IMG/VR virus record: IMGVR_UViG_3300037963_004147
Location: 39,154-103,153 of that record
Length of the DNA stretch: 64,000 nucleotides
Direction: 5' to 3' (one strand)
DNA from: a virus
Positions 45,508 through 53,518 of the stretch are shown in pieces. Position 1 is the first letter of the stretch. Every line of letters begins with the position of its first letter. The notes beneath the pieces are model-generated. The model was not told the DNA's origin and made no database searches. It worked only from the letters and a program-made list of their open reading frames with translations. The translations under genes and the position numbers were made by a program.

Positions 45508-46532
45508 TTTAAATATTTTTTATATTCTGGTTTAACACTTACTTTGAATACATAAAGCTCTCTATTATGTATAGATATTTCTTTACGTACTGTTTTTTCT
45601 AGATATCTAAATGATTCACTATTTAGCTTTTCTTCTTTTTCAAGTTTCATGATCATATCTTCTGCTGAAGAATGATACAATTCACTTAGTTCAGATTTTT
45701 CTAACCAATACTTTACATCTTTATCTCTATTAAATTTATACGTATAACTATACACAGTTTGAGCTAATTCCCACATTAAATGTGGTTTGTTTTTATAATT
45801 AATAGTTGGAATAATTTTAGCAGCAACTGCTATATTTTCATCATCATGTGATTCTACCCAAGTATTTATTTCTTTCACTAAATCTTCAGTTAGATCTATT
45901 TGATTAGCAGACGCATGTAAAAGATTTTCTTCATCTATAACTTCTATTTCACTGGTATCTATAAGATATGCAATATTCAAAGCTAATCCTGTAATACCCC
46001 ATTCATCCATTAAAGTTATAGGGTTTGCACAATTATAGCTTCGTATACCACGATCATTCCATTTGTCATCCCATATAACTGGATTATGATGATTCTTTAT
46101 TATACCACTACTTGGAACATCTTTACCATTAAAAGCTTCATAATTCCATAATCTATACATAAGCTTAGTGGTTTTTATTTTATCACCATTAGTAAACTTT
46201 TGATAGAAGTCATCATTAGTTATTATAAAATCAGCTTTTTCATAGTCATTTGTTATAGTAACTTTATGTTCTTTACAAGCAGCTTTTAATCTATCTTGTG
46301 TAACAGAACAACCTGGCATTATAAAAGCTCTTTTGTAGTTCTGTATTTTAGTACCATCAATAGTTTCATCTGTCAGCAAGTCTCTTACTTTATTAAAAGT
46401 AGTTTTATCTTGCGTTATAAGCACATCATCTACTTGACTGGAAGTAATGACCCCATAAAAGGGGTCACTATCCAAGCCAAAATGTTTTAGTGCATCATTA
46501 TTATAATCTTGATAAACATTTTTATTTGCCAT
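45504..46532 (-). CDS. 342-aa protein with possible BRCT-like segment
   Basis: Residues about 66-108 (KRAFIMPGCSVTQDRLKAAC, then KEHKVTITNDYEKADFIITN) have the beta-alpha-beta look of a BRCT domain but lack its conserved Trp, so this is a weak call. The remainder is alpha/beta without catalytic signature, with a helical C-terminal half. It is followed by the 412-aa gene (4-base overlap) and preceded by the MoxR ATPase gene (1-base gap), forming a MoxR/VWA operon with genes of unknown role that might be the ATPase targets. Confidence 0.6.
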   Translation of the reverse strand: MANKNVYQDYNNDALKHFGLDSDPFYGVITSSQVDDVLITQDKTTFNKVRDLLTDETIDGTKIQNYKRAFIMPGCSVTQDRLKAACKEHKVTITNDYEKADFIITNDDFYQKFTNGDKIKTTKLMYRLWNYEAFNGKDVPSSGIIKNHHNPVIWDDKWNDRGIRSYNCANPITLMDEWGITGLALNIAYLIDTSEIEVIDEENLLHASANQIDLTEDLVKEINTWVESHDDENIAVAAKIIPTINYKNKPHLMWELAQTVYSYTYKFNRDKDVKYWLEKSELSELYHSSAEDMIMKLEKEEKLNSESFRYLEKTVRKEISIHNRELYVFKVSVKPEYKKYLK

Positions 46533-46533
46533 A

Positions 46534-47811
46534 TTATTTTATAGTCATTTTAATTATCTCAGGCTTCATCATAAGTTTATTAAACTTAGCTTTGTTACCA
46601 TTAAATATAGTTCTCACAACTAAATACTTAAGATCATTTGTGAAATAGTCTTTTGTGCATAAAGTTTCTAATCTATCAGTTATTTTTTGATTGATTGTAT
46701 TATCCTTTGAATACACAACAGCGAAGTTTGCAAGTCTTGTTGCAAGAGTTGATGCAATATCTGCACGATATTCATCATCTTTTCCTATACATCCTGTTAG
46801 TTCACCAAGAATATATTGTTCATTATCATGAGTCAATAAATCTTTTGGAGTAACAAGTTTATCTAACTTATTATTAATAAATGTAGTAAACATAGATGCA
46901 AATTCATCTCCAACACTACCTTCACCAATCATTTGAATATAAGGTAAGTTATCTTCAAAATTTTCAAAGCTAGATATAGCATTAAAGAATGTAGTTATTG
47001 CTCTTGCATTTGTTTCTTGCGTTACAAGCTCTGGATGAAGTAGCATAAAGTTAATACATCTTGTATCAATACCTGCTTCTTCTGCCCAACGAGCCCATAC
47101 TTCAGTATCATATTGCAGATTAGCTGTAATATAACGTGTCTTCTGTGCAGCATCAACTGAATTAACCATATAGTCTCCGTTATCCGGATTTGCGGTTAAT
47201 ACAATATGCCAGTCTTTTGGTAAAGTCCAAGAGATATACGTCTGACGATCTATCAGCTCCATCACGGCTTGAATAAATCTAACGTCTGCACGATTCCAAT
47301 CATCAAGAAGAAGGATTCCACCTTTCTTCTTACCAGAAATCCACTCAGGTGCACAATAAGACATTCTATTCTTACCGGTTAGTTTAAAACCATTCTTTAA
47401 ATAATCACTTACTGCAAGTTCACTTACCCACTGCCCAATCTTCTTTGTAACAGAAGTACCTTTAGCTAGTGCAGCAACGTCTGATGATGCAGCTTTCTTA
47501 CCCGCACCATAATTTACAGTATCTTGATTTTTATTCAATGATATAACTTGTTCTTTATACATTTGGAACTCTCTCACTGGAAAGCCAACAAGATCACCAA
47601 GCTCTTCAATTTGAGCTAAATTTAATTTAACAAAATCAAGGTCATGATCCTCAGCAATTTGTTTTACTGTGGATGTTTTACCAATACCCGATTCACCAAG
47701 AACTTCTACTGATACAGGAAGTTTTCCCTGATCTTGTAGAAATCTATTATTAGTTATCATGTGGGACATAAATCCCTTTAAATCATCAATGTTAAGATTA
47801 ACTTGTGCCAT
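46534..47811 (-). CDS. MoxR-type AAA+ ATPase
   Basis: The 425-residue protein has Walker A GESGIGKT (39-46), Walker B GGILLLDDWNRA (D170, D171), a sensor segment LTANPDNGDY (about 209-218) and the downstream small AAA+ lid. MoxR ATPases act as chaperones and nearly always pair with a von Willebrand A protein, encoded here by the next upstream gene (10 bases away). In phages this pair is widespread but its substrate is unknown; assembly or remodelling of a metal-dependent or replication complex is a common proposal. The ATPase appears fully active. Confidence 0.85.
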   Translation of the reverse strand: MAQVNLNIDDLKGFMSHMITNNRFLQDQGKLPVSVEVLGESGIGKTSTVKQIAEDHDLDFVKLNLAQIEELGDLVGFPVREFQMYKEQVISLNKNQDTVNYGAGKKAASSDVAALAKGTSVTKKIGQWVSELAVSDYLKNGFKLTGKNRMSYCAPEWISGKKKGGILLLDDWNRADVRFIQAVMELIDRQTYISWTLPKDWHIVLTANPDNGDYMVNSVDAAQKTRYITANLQYDTEVWARWAEEAGIDTRCINFMLLHPELVTQETNARAITTFFNAISSFENFEDNLPYIQMIGEGSVGDEFASMFTTFINNKLDKLVTPKDLLTHDNEQYILGELTGCIGKDDEYRADIASTLATRLANFAVVYSKDNTINQKITDRLETLCTKDYFTNDLKYLVVRTIFNGNKAKFNKLMMKPEIIKMTIK

Positions 47812-47821
47812 AATTGTTTTT

Positions 47822-48979
47822 TTAATTTAGTTGTATTTTTTTTCCTGGTAATTCATCATTTATTCTACTCCTAGAACTATGTACCCAAAGTGTATTATTT
47901 GGACAATCTTCTGGAGGCCATGCTTCACCATCTGTTAAATATATAAGGGCTGTGTATTTTCCCTTTTGTTCATTATAATGATCAATAACTGGTTGAAATG
48001 ATGTACCACCTCTACCATGTATTTCCCAATCTTTCTTTGGATTAAAATCCTCTACTTTATTTAGCCGTGTATCACATTGTGCTACAGTAATCTTATGACC
48101 TGTTTTGTGCATATGGCATAATTCACTAAAGAATTCTTTCAACTCCTCATTACATACTGAACCTGATGTATCAACACCAACTAGTATATGATTTTTAAAT
48201 TTAATTTTTAATCCAGGGTTTTCTATGTACCTTTTATTATACTTTCTTCTTAGTTTCTTTGTATAAACTATAGAAGAATTACCAACAAATCTTCTTAGAT
48301 AAGCCTTCCAATTAAATTTAGGAGGTTCAATATGTCTTAATCTTTTAATAAGATCACTGAGCTCTCCAGGAATGTTTCCTTGTCTTTTTTCTGTTAATTC
48401 AGCATTCTCTTTAAGTTGATGCTCAATTTGTTTTTGAATTAACTTTTTTTCTGCTTCTGGAATATCTTCAACTTCTTCCCAAGTTTTATGACAATATGGA
48501 CTTTCACCATCCATTTGATCAAGCATACTTTCTAATGATGGCGATGTTCCATCTTGTTTAGCTTCTTCTAAAAGTTTATAATATTCAAAAGTACCAGCTC
48601 TTTCAGGAAGATCAAGTTCAGGAAACGTATCCATTGTTATACCACCGTCCGGTAAATCATTAGCATTTATATATTGATTAATCTCAAGATCTGCAGCTAT
48701 ATTAAATAACTTCTTATCTGCAAAAGAATCTCTAACTAAAAGATGACCAAATGATATATGTAATAATTCATGCTTCATCAATCCAATTCTGTGTCTTTCT
48801 GAAAGATCAGATACAAAATCTGGATTTACTGTAAGTTGAACACCAATACCATTTTTGGATACACCAGCTGTAGGTATTTTATCAGTATAAACCTTATTAA
48901 GGCCAATCAAAAAGAGCCCGTAAAAGGGCTCTTCAAAAATTAATGTTTTTGTTGCTTTAGATATTAAGTTTGCTACCAT
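47822..48979 (-). CDS. VWA-domain metallopeptidase-like protein (DUF2201 type)
   Basis: This is the partner of the MoxR ATPase. The N-terminal half has a zincin motif KHELLHISFGH (H70, E71, H74), followed by NIAADLEINQYI (D98 as likely third ligand). The C-terminal half is a von Willebrand A domain with MIDAS DTSGS (D270, S272, S274). The middle (about 140-215) is charged and helical. The same two-domain arrangement is known from bacterial and phage MoxR-VWA operons. Whether the protease is active or only metal-binding cannot be told from sequence, but all three ligands appear present. Confidence 0.85.
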   Translation of the reverse strand: MVANLISKATKTLIFEEPFYGLFLIGLNKVYTDKIPTAGVSKNGIGVQLTVNPDFVSDLSERHRIGLMKHELLHISFGHLLVRDSFADKKLFNIAADLEINQYINANDLPDGGITMDTFPELDLPERAGTFEYYKLLEEAKQDGTSPSLESMLDQMDGESPYCHKTWEEVEDIPEAEKKLIQKQIEHQLKENAELTEKRQGNIPGELSDLIKRLRHIEPPKFNWKAYLRRFVGNSSIVYTKKLRRKYNKRYIENPGLKIKFKNHILVGVDTSGSVCNEELKEFFSELCHMHKTGHKITVAQCDTRLNKVEDFNPKKDWEIHGRGGTSFQPVIDHYNEQKGKYTALIYLTDGEAWPPEDCPNNTLWVHSSRSRINDELPGKKIQLN

Positions 48980-49419
48980 TTTATATTAAGTTTTGCTTCT
49001 ATAAATTCATATCCTGTTAAACACGAAGCTACATGACTTTCACATATCTTCTTAAATATTTGTTTAGCAATAGGATTTTTAGATTCCTTTACAGTTTTAT
49101 GTAGGTTCTTAAGAAGAAGTGCTGTTTCATCATCCCAGAAATTATACCAACGATTAGAATTTCCTATATTTGGTATTCCTTTAGTAAGGGGTTGTAAAAT
49201 TGTTTTATCTTTATCATTCATAAATTTAACATAGAAATCTCTATCTTTATTACTTAATAATTTTAAAAACAAAAAATGAAATACAGGATCAGGTTTTATA
49301 TTAGATATATTTTCTAGTGCTATATTTACATCTTCATTAGATTTTGAATTTAGTGCTTTACTAATACTCATAAAACCATCTACATCAAGTATATTTTTTA
49401 ATTCATTTATCTCCATCAA
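48973..49419 (-). CDS. 148-aa alpha-helical protein, unknown
   Basis: The protein is mostly helical with repeated Asn/Lys/Asp-rich loops (ALNSKSNEDVNIALENISNI, LLSNKDRDFYVKFMNDKDK), perhaps HEAT-like. No motif identified. It overlaps the VWA gene by 7 bases and the DUF6915-like gene by 4, so it is translated within the same operon and may be an accessory to the MoxR/VWA pair. Confidence 0.6.
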   Translation of the reverse strand: MMEINELKNILDVDGFMSISKALNSKSNEDVNIALENISNIKPDPVFHFLFLKLLSNKDRDFYVKFMNDKDKTILQPLTKGIPNIGNSNRWYNFWDDETALLLKNLHKTVKESKNPIAKQIFKKICESHVASCLTGYEFIEAKLNIKW

Positions 49420-49763
49420 TCTTCAATTTTAATTGTTCTTCTCATCCATTCTGGACGAATCTTTTTATTTATGCAAACCAACCACTCTTTAGCAGTTGGA
49501 ATATGATTATTACAATCTTCTTTTACATGTTGCTCACCAACATACCGTGTATATACAGTTTTACCATCAGAATTAGTAAAGGATTCTCCAAATATCTTTT
49601 CACATTCAAATATTCCTTCACTATGATGTCTATACATTCTATGATAAGAATTGCCAATCCAAGCTTTAGTTTCATCAAACCAATTATGGATATGCATATA
49701 GTCTTTTTCTAAACCACCCCATTTTTTTACAGATGATTTAGCATGTCTTAAAGGATGTGCCAT
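49416..49763 (-). CDS. DUF6915-like protein
   Basis: The 115-residue protein matches from memory the DUF6915 pattern: HPLRHAKSSVKKWGG at the start, DYMHIHNWFDETK, HRMYRHHSEGIFECEKIFG, then GEQHVKEDCNNHIPTAKEWL. The many invariant His, Asp and Glu (HIH, RHH, EQH, ED) could bind metal, so a small metal-dependent enzyme is conceivable, but no function is established. It abuts the next gene exactly (shared base at 49763). Confidence 0.6.
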   Translation of the reverse strand: MAHPLRHAKSSVKKWGGLEKDYMHIHNWFDETKAWIGNSYHRMYRHHSEGIFECEKIFGESFTNSDGKTVYTRYVGEQHVKEDCNNHIPTAKEWLVCINKKIRPEWMRRTIKIED

Positions 49764-50125
49764 TAAATTTCAAATTGCCAATCATGTTCCTCTACAGTTC
49801 TTTGACAATAAGCAAGTTCTACTTCATTTCTTTTTACATCCCAATGTATCTGACCATAACCTCCTTCATTATTAACCCAATCTCCTACTTTATCTACATT
49901 ACGGCATATCACAAAATATGCCCAATCTCTTAAAAGTTTATAATCATTATGATCAAGTACTTGATTTGCTGCATCATTAGATAGATAACCATTAGCTGTC
50001 TCAAATTCTATATCACCCACATCTCCATCATCTCCTGATCCATCAAAGCCTACATTTACTAGATCTACATTTAAATCAAGAAGCTTTAGTCTCAACATCT
50101 TTTTTAATTCTTCGTTTCTTTCCAT
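49763..50125 (-). CDS. DUF6878-like protein
   Basis: The 120 residues contain VGFDGSGDDGDVGDIEFE (about 24-41) and GDWVNNEGGYGQIHWDV (about 81-97), patterns I associate with DUF6878, a family of unknown function in phages and plasmids. The Asp/Gly-rich loop suggests metal binding. The start overlaps the RusA-like gene by 50 bases; an internal ATG at 50098 would cut that to 23. It often travels with DUF6915-like genes, as here. Confidence 0.5.
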   Translation of the reverse strand: MERNEELKKMLRLKLLDLNVDLVNVGFDGSGDDGDVGDIEFETANGYLSNDAANQVLDHNDYKLLRDWAYFVICRNVDKVGDWVNNEGGYGQIHWDVKRNEVELAYCQRTVEEHDWQFEI

Positions 50126-50501
50126 TTTGATTATTTTTTATAATTTCAATTATTACTCCTGGATTTTCTTTATCATATTCATATGATTTAAATACAGGTA
50201 TCATATTTACCATATTATCATCTTCAATCCAACCGTGTGTAACCATATCATCTTGTACAGTCTGGGCAGGATTTATATAATCAAACTTATGTTTAGTACC
50301 GCGAATAAATGTGAAAGCTATTTTGACTGGTAGTTTATGCTTCTTAAGTTCTTTTTGAAACTCAGGAGCATACTGTTGATAGAAAGATTTAGTATCTTTT
50401 CTATATTTCATAACTGTTTTACTAGATATGAAGTACTTGCCTGTCCATCTTCTTCCATTTTTACTGGATGGTACATTTCCGGGTATAAACCATTTTTTCA
50501 T
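50076..50501 (-). CDS. rusA: RusA-like Holliday junction resolvase
   Basis: The 141-residue protein carries the RusA pattern: GNVPSSKNGRRWT near the N-terminus, then HKFDYINPAQTVQDDMVTHG and WIEDDNMV with catalytic Asp candidates D74, D84/D85 and D94/D95. RusA family enzymes cut four-way DNA junctions made during replication and recombination. The C-terminus is strongly basic (NQNGKKRRIKKDVETK), which could aid DNA binding. It lies directly downstream of the primase gene with a 4-base overlap. Confidence 0.8.
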   Translation of the reverse strand: MKKWFIPGNVPSSKNGRRWTGKYFISSKTVMKYRKDTKSFYQQYAPEFQKELKKHKLPVKIAFTFIRGTKHKFDYINPAQTVQDDMVTHGWIEDDNMVNMIPVFKSYEYDKENPGVIIEIIKNNQNGKKRRIKKDVETKAS

Positions 50502-51475
50502 AAGCTTAATGTTGATTTTAATAATGGCTTTAGTTTAGAATGAAATATTTCTAATCCATGCTTTTGCATTGCTTCTGCAGGATCATTCTCAATTGGACAA
50601 GTAAAACCATTTAAATTATAAACACTTTTATATTTTGCTACTGCTTTTTTACCTGCAGAGTCATTATCAAAAAGTGTAATTATCTTATTATACTTTGTTT
50701 TTAAATTTTCTATGATATATGGTTTTATCATAGTATTTTCACTATCTGGAGCAATCAACTCTATATTATAACCCATACTTTTAATAGTCATCAAATCTTT
50801 TAATGATGAAACTATAACTAAATAAGGTTGATTATACTTTAATTGATCTAGTCCTTGTATATGTGATTTAACTTTAAAAAACTTTCTTTTTAAATTTTTA
50901 GGTTGGTATATTTTAAATATATCATCATCAGCTGTATAAAAGCCATAACAATATGCATTTTGAACTTTTAAAGCTTTAATAGAATTGTTTTCTTCTTTCA
51001 CTAAATTATAATATTCAATAGGATAAACATTATATTCATTTAATAAACTACTACCAATTCTATATTGTAACCAATAATCTGCATCATTAGATGTCCACTT
51101 TCTTTTCTTTACAAAATCAAGTTTCCATTTTGCTTCAGGCTTTAAGTTAATTTTAACACATCCATTTTGTGTTACAAATTTGTTATAATCATTTATAATC
51201 TTTTCAACAGCTGCAGAATAATTTAAATCAAATAATTGTTGTACTAAATTGATTTTATTACCATACTTACCTGTAGAAAAGTCTTTAAATTTATAACATC
51301 TATTCTTTTTATCAACAAAAATACATAGACTAGGAGTTCTTTCTCCAGGATTCCATATTGATTTTATCTTGATATCTTGACCTGTAAGCTTTTCATTTAA
51401 ATTTAGATAATACTGAAAAACCCAGTAGCTTGGAACAGATGCTTCATTTACAACTAAGTTTTTAGTATTTATCAT
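50498..51475 (-). CDS. DnaG-type primase with degenerate zinc domain
   Basis: The 325 residues start with a CHC2-like fold (WNPGERTPSLCIF, CYKFKDFSTGKYGNKINLVQ) in which the usual Cys/His zinc ligands are mostly gone. A TOPRIM domain follows: VIVSSLKDLM at about 222-229, APDSE with E246, and ITLFDNDSAGKKA giving D270 and D272. The SSLKD form in place of the usual acidic first TOPRIM motif occurs in some phage primases. It should prime lagging-strand synthesis alongside the DnaB-like helicase. It sits downstream of the 51.5-kb pseudoknot, whose T-run lies about 15 bases before the ATG. Confidence 0.75.
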   Translation of the reverse strand: MINTKNLVVNEASVPSYWVFQYYLNLNEKLTGQDIKIKSIWNPGERTPSLCIFVDKKNRCYKFKDFSTGKYGNKINLVQQLFDLNYSAAVEKIINDYNKFVTQNGCVKINLKPEAKWKLDFVKKRKWTSNDADYWLQYRIGSSLLNEYNVYPIEYYNLVKEENNSIKALKVQNAYCYGFYTADDDIFKIYQPKNLKRKFFKVKSHIQGLDQLKYNQPYLVIVSSLKDLMTIKSMGYNIELIAPDSENTMIKPYIIENLKTKYNKIITLFDNDSAGKKAVAKYKSVYNLNGFTCPIENDPAEAMQKHGLEIFHSKLKPLLKSTLSL

Positions 51476-51490
51476 ATTTGTAAATTTAAT

Positions 51491-51581
51491 AAAAAAAAAG
51501 ATGCGGCAGGGGATAAGTCCTACGCCACCCTGCCTTAAGAAATAGTACCGTCATTTAAAGGACTGCCTTATCTTACATCTT
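51491..51581 (-). terminator. Pseudoknot-type terminator element (51.5 kb)
   Basis: Minus-strand order: AAGATG (51581-51576), GATAA and GTCCT (51572-51559 with a 4-base bulge), 24-base loop, GGCAGGG (51534-51528), TGGCGT, AGGAC and TTATC (51521-51512), CCCTGCC (51511-51505), CATCTT, T-run. The 10-bp bulged stem and the 7-bp stem cross; AAGATG/CATCTT (51576-51581 with 51498-51503) can close the whole element just before nine T. It lies between the SSB-like and primase genes. Confidence 0.6.
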
Positions 51582-51604
51582 GCACATTATGTTTTACATT
51601 AAAA

Positions 51605-51621
51605 CACCCACGCAACGCGGG
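51605..51621 (-). terminator. Short hairpin after the SSB-like gene
   Basis: CCCGCG pairs with CGTGGG (one G-U on the minus strand) around a 3-base loop, followed by TGTTTT, starting 9 bases after the stop codon. It may be a weak terminator or a 3'-end stabiliser ahead of the pseudoknot. Confidence 0.4.
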
Positions 51622-51630
51622 AAAAAGATT

Positions 51631-52305
51631 TTACAGATCAAAGTCATCACCTGCTGATGTTGTTGCAGGTTCAAATGAATCTGTATTATTTGAGGATTTC
51701 TTTGTAAGTTCTCTTACATGCTCCTCTTTATTAAATTTAAAGAGTCTACTATTTTCAACATCTAATGCTTCCATAGCAACTCCATCTTTAGAGTTTCTTG
51801 GTAAAAATAAGTCATAATTAATATAACCTTCTTTATTTTCCCATTCTCTACCACCAACACATGCATTAAAGTATGTATCATCACCTGATAAAATAGCATT
51901 AGCTTGAACCATGAATTCTTCAATGGTATCTGCTTCAACATTATCAAGATCATTTCTCTTACCTAAAACCTCAGCTAAGAAAATCATACCTCTTAGAACT
52001 TCAGTATCTCTACTGATTTCTCTTCCACTTGGTAAAGTAGCATCCTTATAAGGATAAGGACTCAATCTAATTCTACCAACTTGACCTTTATAACGAGGTC
52101 CATTTTGATCAGTGCTATCAACTAAGAAGCCCTCAAAGTCACCACCTAGTGGCTCTGATTCTACATGTAAGACTACATTATATGCATCTTTATCATATGG
52201 TGTTTGATCAAATGTAATGTTATTGATCTTCAATTTGTTGTTACCTACTCCGATAACAGGTCTTGCTTTGCCTGAACCGGCACTCATGTCTTTTGTACTT
52301 AACAT
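51631..52305 (-). CDS. Single-stranded DNA-binding protein, crAss-like type
   Basis: The 224-residue protein has a beta-rich OB-like core (LKINNITFDQTPYDKDAYNV, VVLHVESEPLGGDFEGFLVD, GQVGRIRLSPYPY), a helical insert, and a flexible Asn/Ser/Thr C-terminal linker that ends DDFDL, an acidic tip typical of SSB proteins. It lies directly next to the Sak4-like recombinase gene, a pairing known for phage recombination systems that need a cognate SSB. The fold assignment is by pattern, so moderate certainty. Confidence 0.65.
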   Translation of the reverse strand: MLSTKDMSAGSGKARPVIGVGNNKLKINNITFDQTPYDKDAYNVVLHVESEPLGGDFEGFLVDSTDQNGPRYKGQVGRIRLSPYPYKDATLPSGREISRDTEVLRGMIFLAEVLGKRNDLDNVEADTIEEFMVQANAILSGDDTYFNACVGGREWENKEGYINYDLFLPRNSKDGVAMEALDVENSRLFKFNKEEHVRELTKKSSNNTDSFEPATTSAGDDFDL

Positions 52306-52325
52306 ACGCTTTTTTGTTTTATTAA

Positions 52326-53009
52326 TTATTGTTCATACTTGATTATACAATCTTTTACATATTGTAAATCATTATCTATAAAGGATTCTTCAAACATATC
52401 CATGGGAGACTTACAAGTGTTATTCCCATCAGTTTGTGTTTCAAATCCATACTTTAATACACCATCTTCTTCTTTGATAACTCTACCAAATAATACAATG
52501 GAAAATAGACCCTCCAAAGTTAAAGCATTATCTATCATTTTACCAACAGTTTTTGCTTTTACTTTTCTACGGCCATTCATGTCTGTTGAATCTTCTGAAT
52601 GAGTCAAAAAGAAACAATATAAATCATCCCTCAAATCCTTTGGATATTTTGCAACCTGAGCTAGGTTAGTAGCGATTGAGGTGAATTTATCATACCCTTT
52701 TTCTTGAGCTTTATCAAAATATTCAAAAGCAGACATATATTGCCAATCATCTATAACTATATTAGTTATATGAGGCATATTATCATTAACATGTTTTAAA
52801 GCTTTAATAATACCTGCAGCTGATGACGCATTAGTCATATTACCTTTAGGATTATCTTTGCTTATTAATGTATAATTTTTCTTCCAACCTTTAAAAGGTA
52901 AAGGTTTATTTGCAATGTTGATCCAAAAAGTTTGTTTTGGATCTAAATTTCTACCTGATGTAGATTTACCAGAGCCTGACTCTGCAACTACTAATACACT
53001 TTGTGCCAT
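52326..53009 (-). CDS. Sak4/RecA-like AAA ATPase
   Basis: The 227-residue RecA-fold ATPase has Walker A AESGSGKST (9-17), Walker B ITNIVIDDWQ (D87, D88), and FFLTHSEDSTDMNGRRKVKA with an H/S motif at about 133-136. The size and segment order fit Sak4-like single-strand annealing/exchange proteins or the ATPase associated with crAss replication. It likely loads on ssDNA together with the SSB-like protein of the next gene (20-base gap). It follows a 168-aa gene whose stop is 2 bases upstream of its ATG. Confidence 0.75.
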   Translation of the reverse strand: MAQSVLVVAESGSGKSTSGRNLDPKQTFWINIANKPLPFKGWKKNYTLISKDNPKGNMTNASSAAGIIKALKHVNDNMPHITNIVIDDWQYMSAFEYFDKAQEKGYDKFTSIATNLAQVAKYPKDLRDDLYCFFLTHSEDSTDMNGRRKVKAKTVGKMIDNALTLEGLFSIVLFGRVIKEEDGVLKYGFETQTDGNNTCKSPMDMFEESFIDNDLQYVKDCIIKYEQ

Positions 53010-53011
53010 AT

Positions 53012-53518
53012 TTATTTATTTGCTATTTTTTCTAATGCTATTGCTATTCTTTTTAAGACTTTGATCATATCATCATCTTTATCATCTGGATTTGGTAAGT
53101 CATCCAATTCAAAAATTGATTTGGTTTCTTTTTCATTTCTGTTTGTGACATCATTGATAACAATTAATTCATTAACTGGTATCATATGCCTTTCAAAACC
53201 TGAATTGCTTGTAACTAATTCATATTCAGATTTCCAATGAGCATTATATTTGTGTAAATACAATGTTCTTTTTGGATCTTCTGATTCATAGTTTATACTA
53301 ACAAATTCTGTATATATATCTTTACCCTTTTCAAGTTCACTTGGAAAGAATGATACATATAACTCATCTTTACCTGCTGGTCTATAAGCCATTTTAGGTA
53401 TATATAGAGCATCAACATTTCCAGATTTTTGGAAATAATCTTCATGCTCCTGTCTAAGTTTTGCAACTTTTTCTTTTCTTTCTGCTGAAGTCATTATTTT
53501 ATTTTTAGTACTTATCAT
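53012..53518 (-). CDS. 168-aa replication-region protein, unknown
   Basis: The mixed-charge protein has a basic/helical N-terminus (RKEKVAKLRQEHEDYFQK) and a central beta region (DELYVSFFPSELEKGKDIYT, RTLYLHKYNAHW). An acidic Pro/Asp segment (FELDDLPNPDDKDDD) comes before a final helix (IKVLKRIAIALEKIANK). Located between helicase and Sak4-like genes with 4-base overlap and 2-base gap, it may be a helicase partner. No family recognised. Confidence 0.6.
   Translation of the reverse strand: MISTKNKIMTSAERKEKVAKLRQEHEDYFQKSGNVDALYIPKMAYRPAGKDELYVSFFPSELEKGKDIYTEFVSINYESEDPKRTLYLHKYNAHWKSEYELVTSNSGFERHMIPVNELIVINDVTNRNEKETKSIFELDDLPNPDDKDDDMIKVLKRIAIALEKIANK

Noticed and set aside
51762-51953. 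63-codon minus-strand frame inside the SSB-like gene in another frame
   Set aside because: Fully nested in a supported gene on the same strand, with no independent support for a start or for function.
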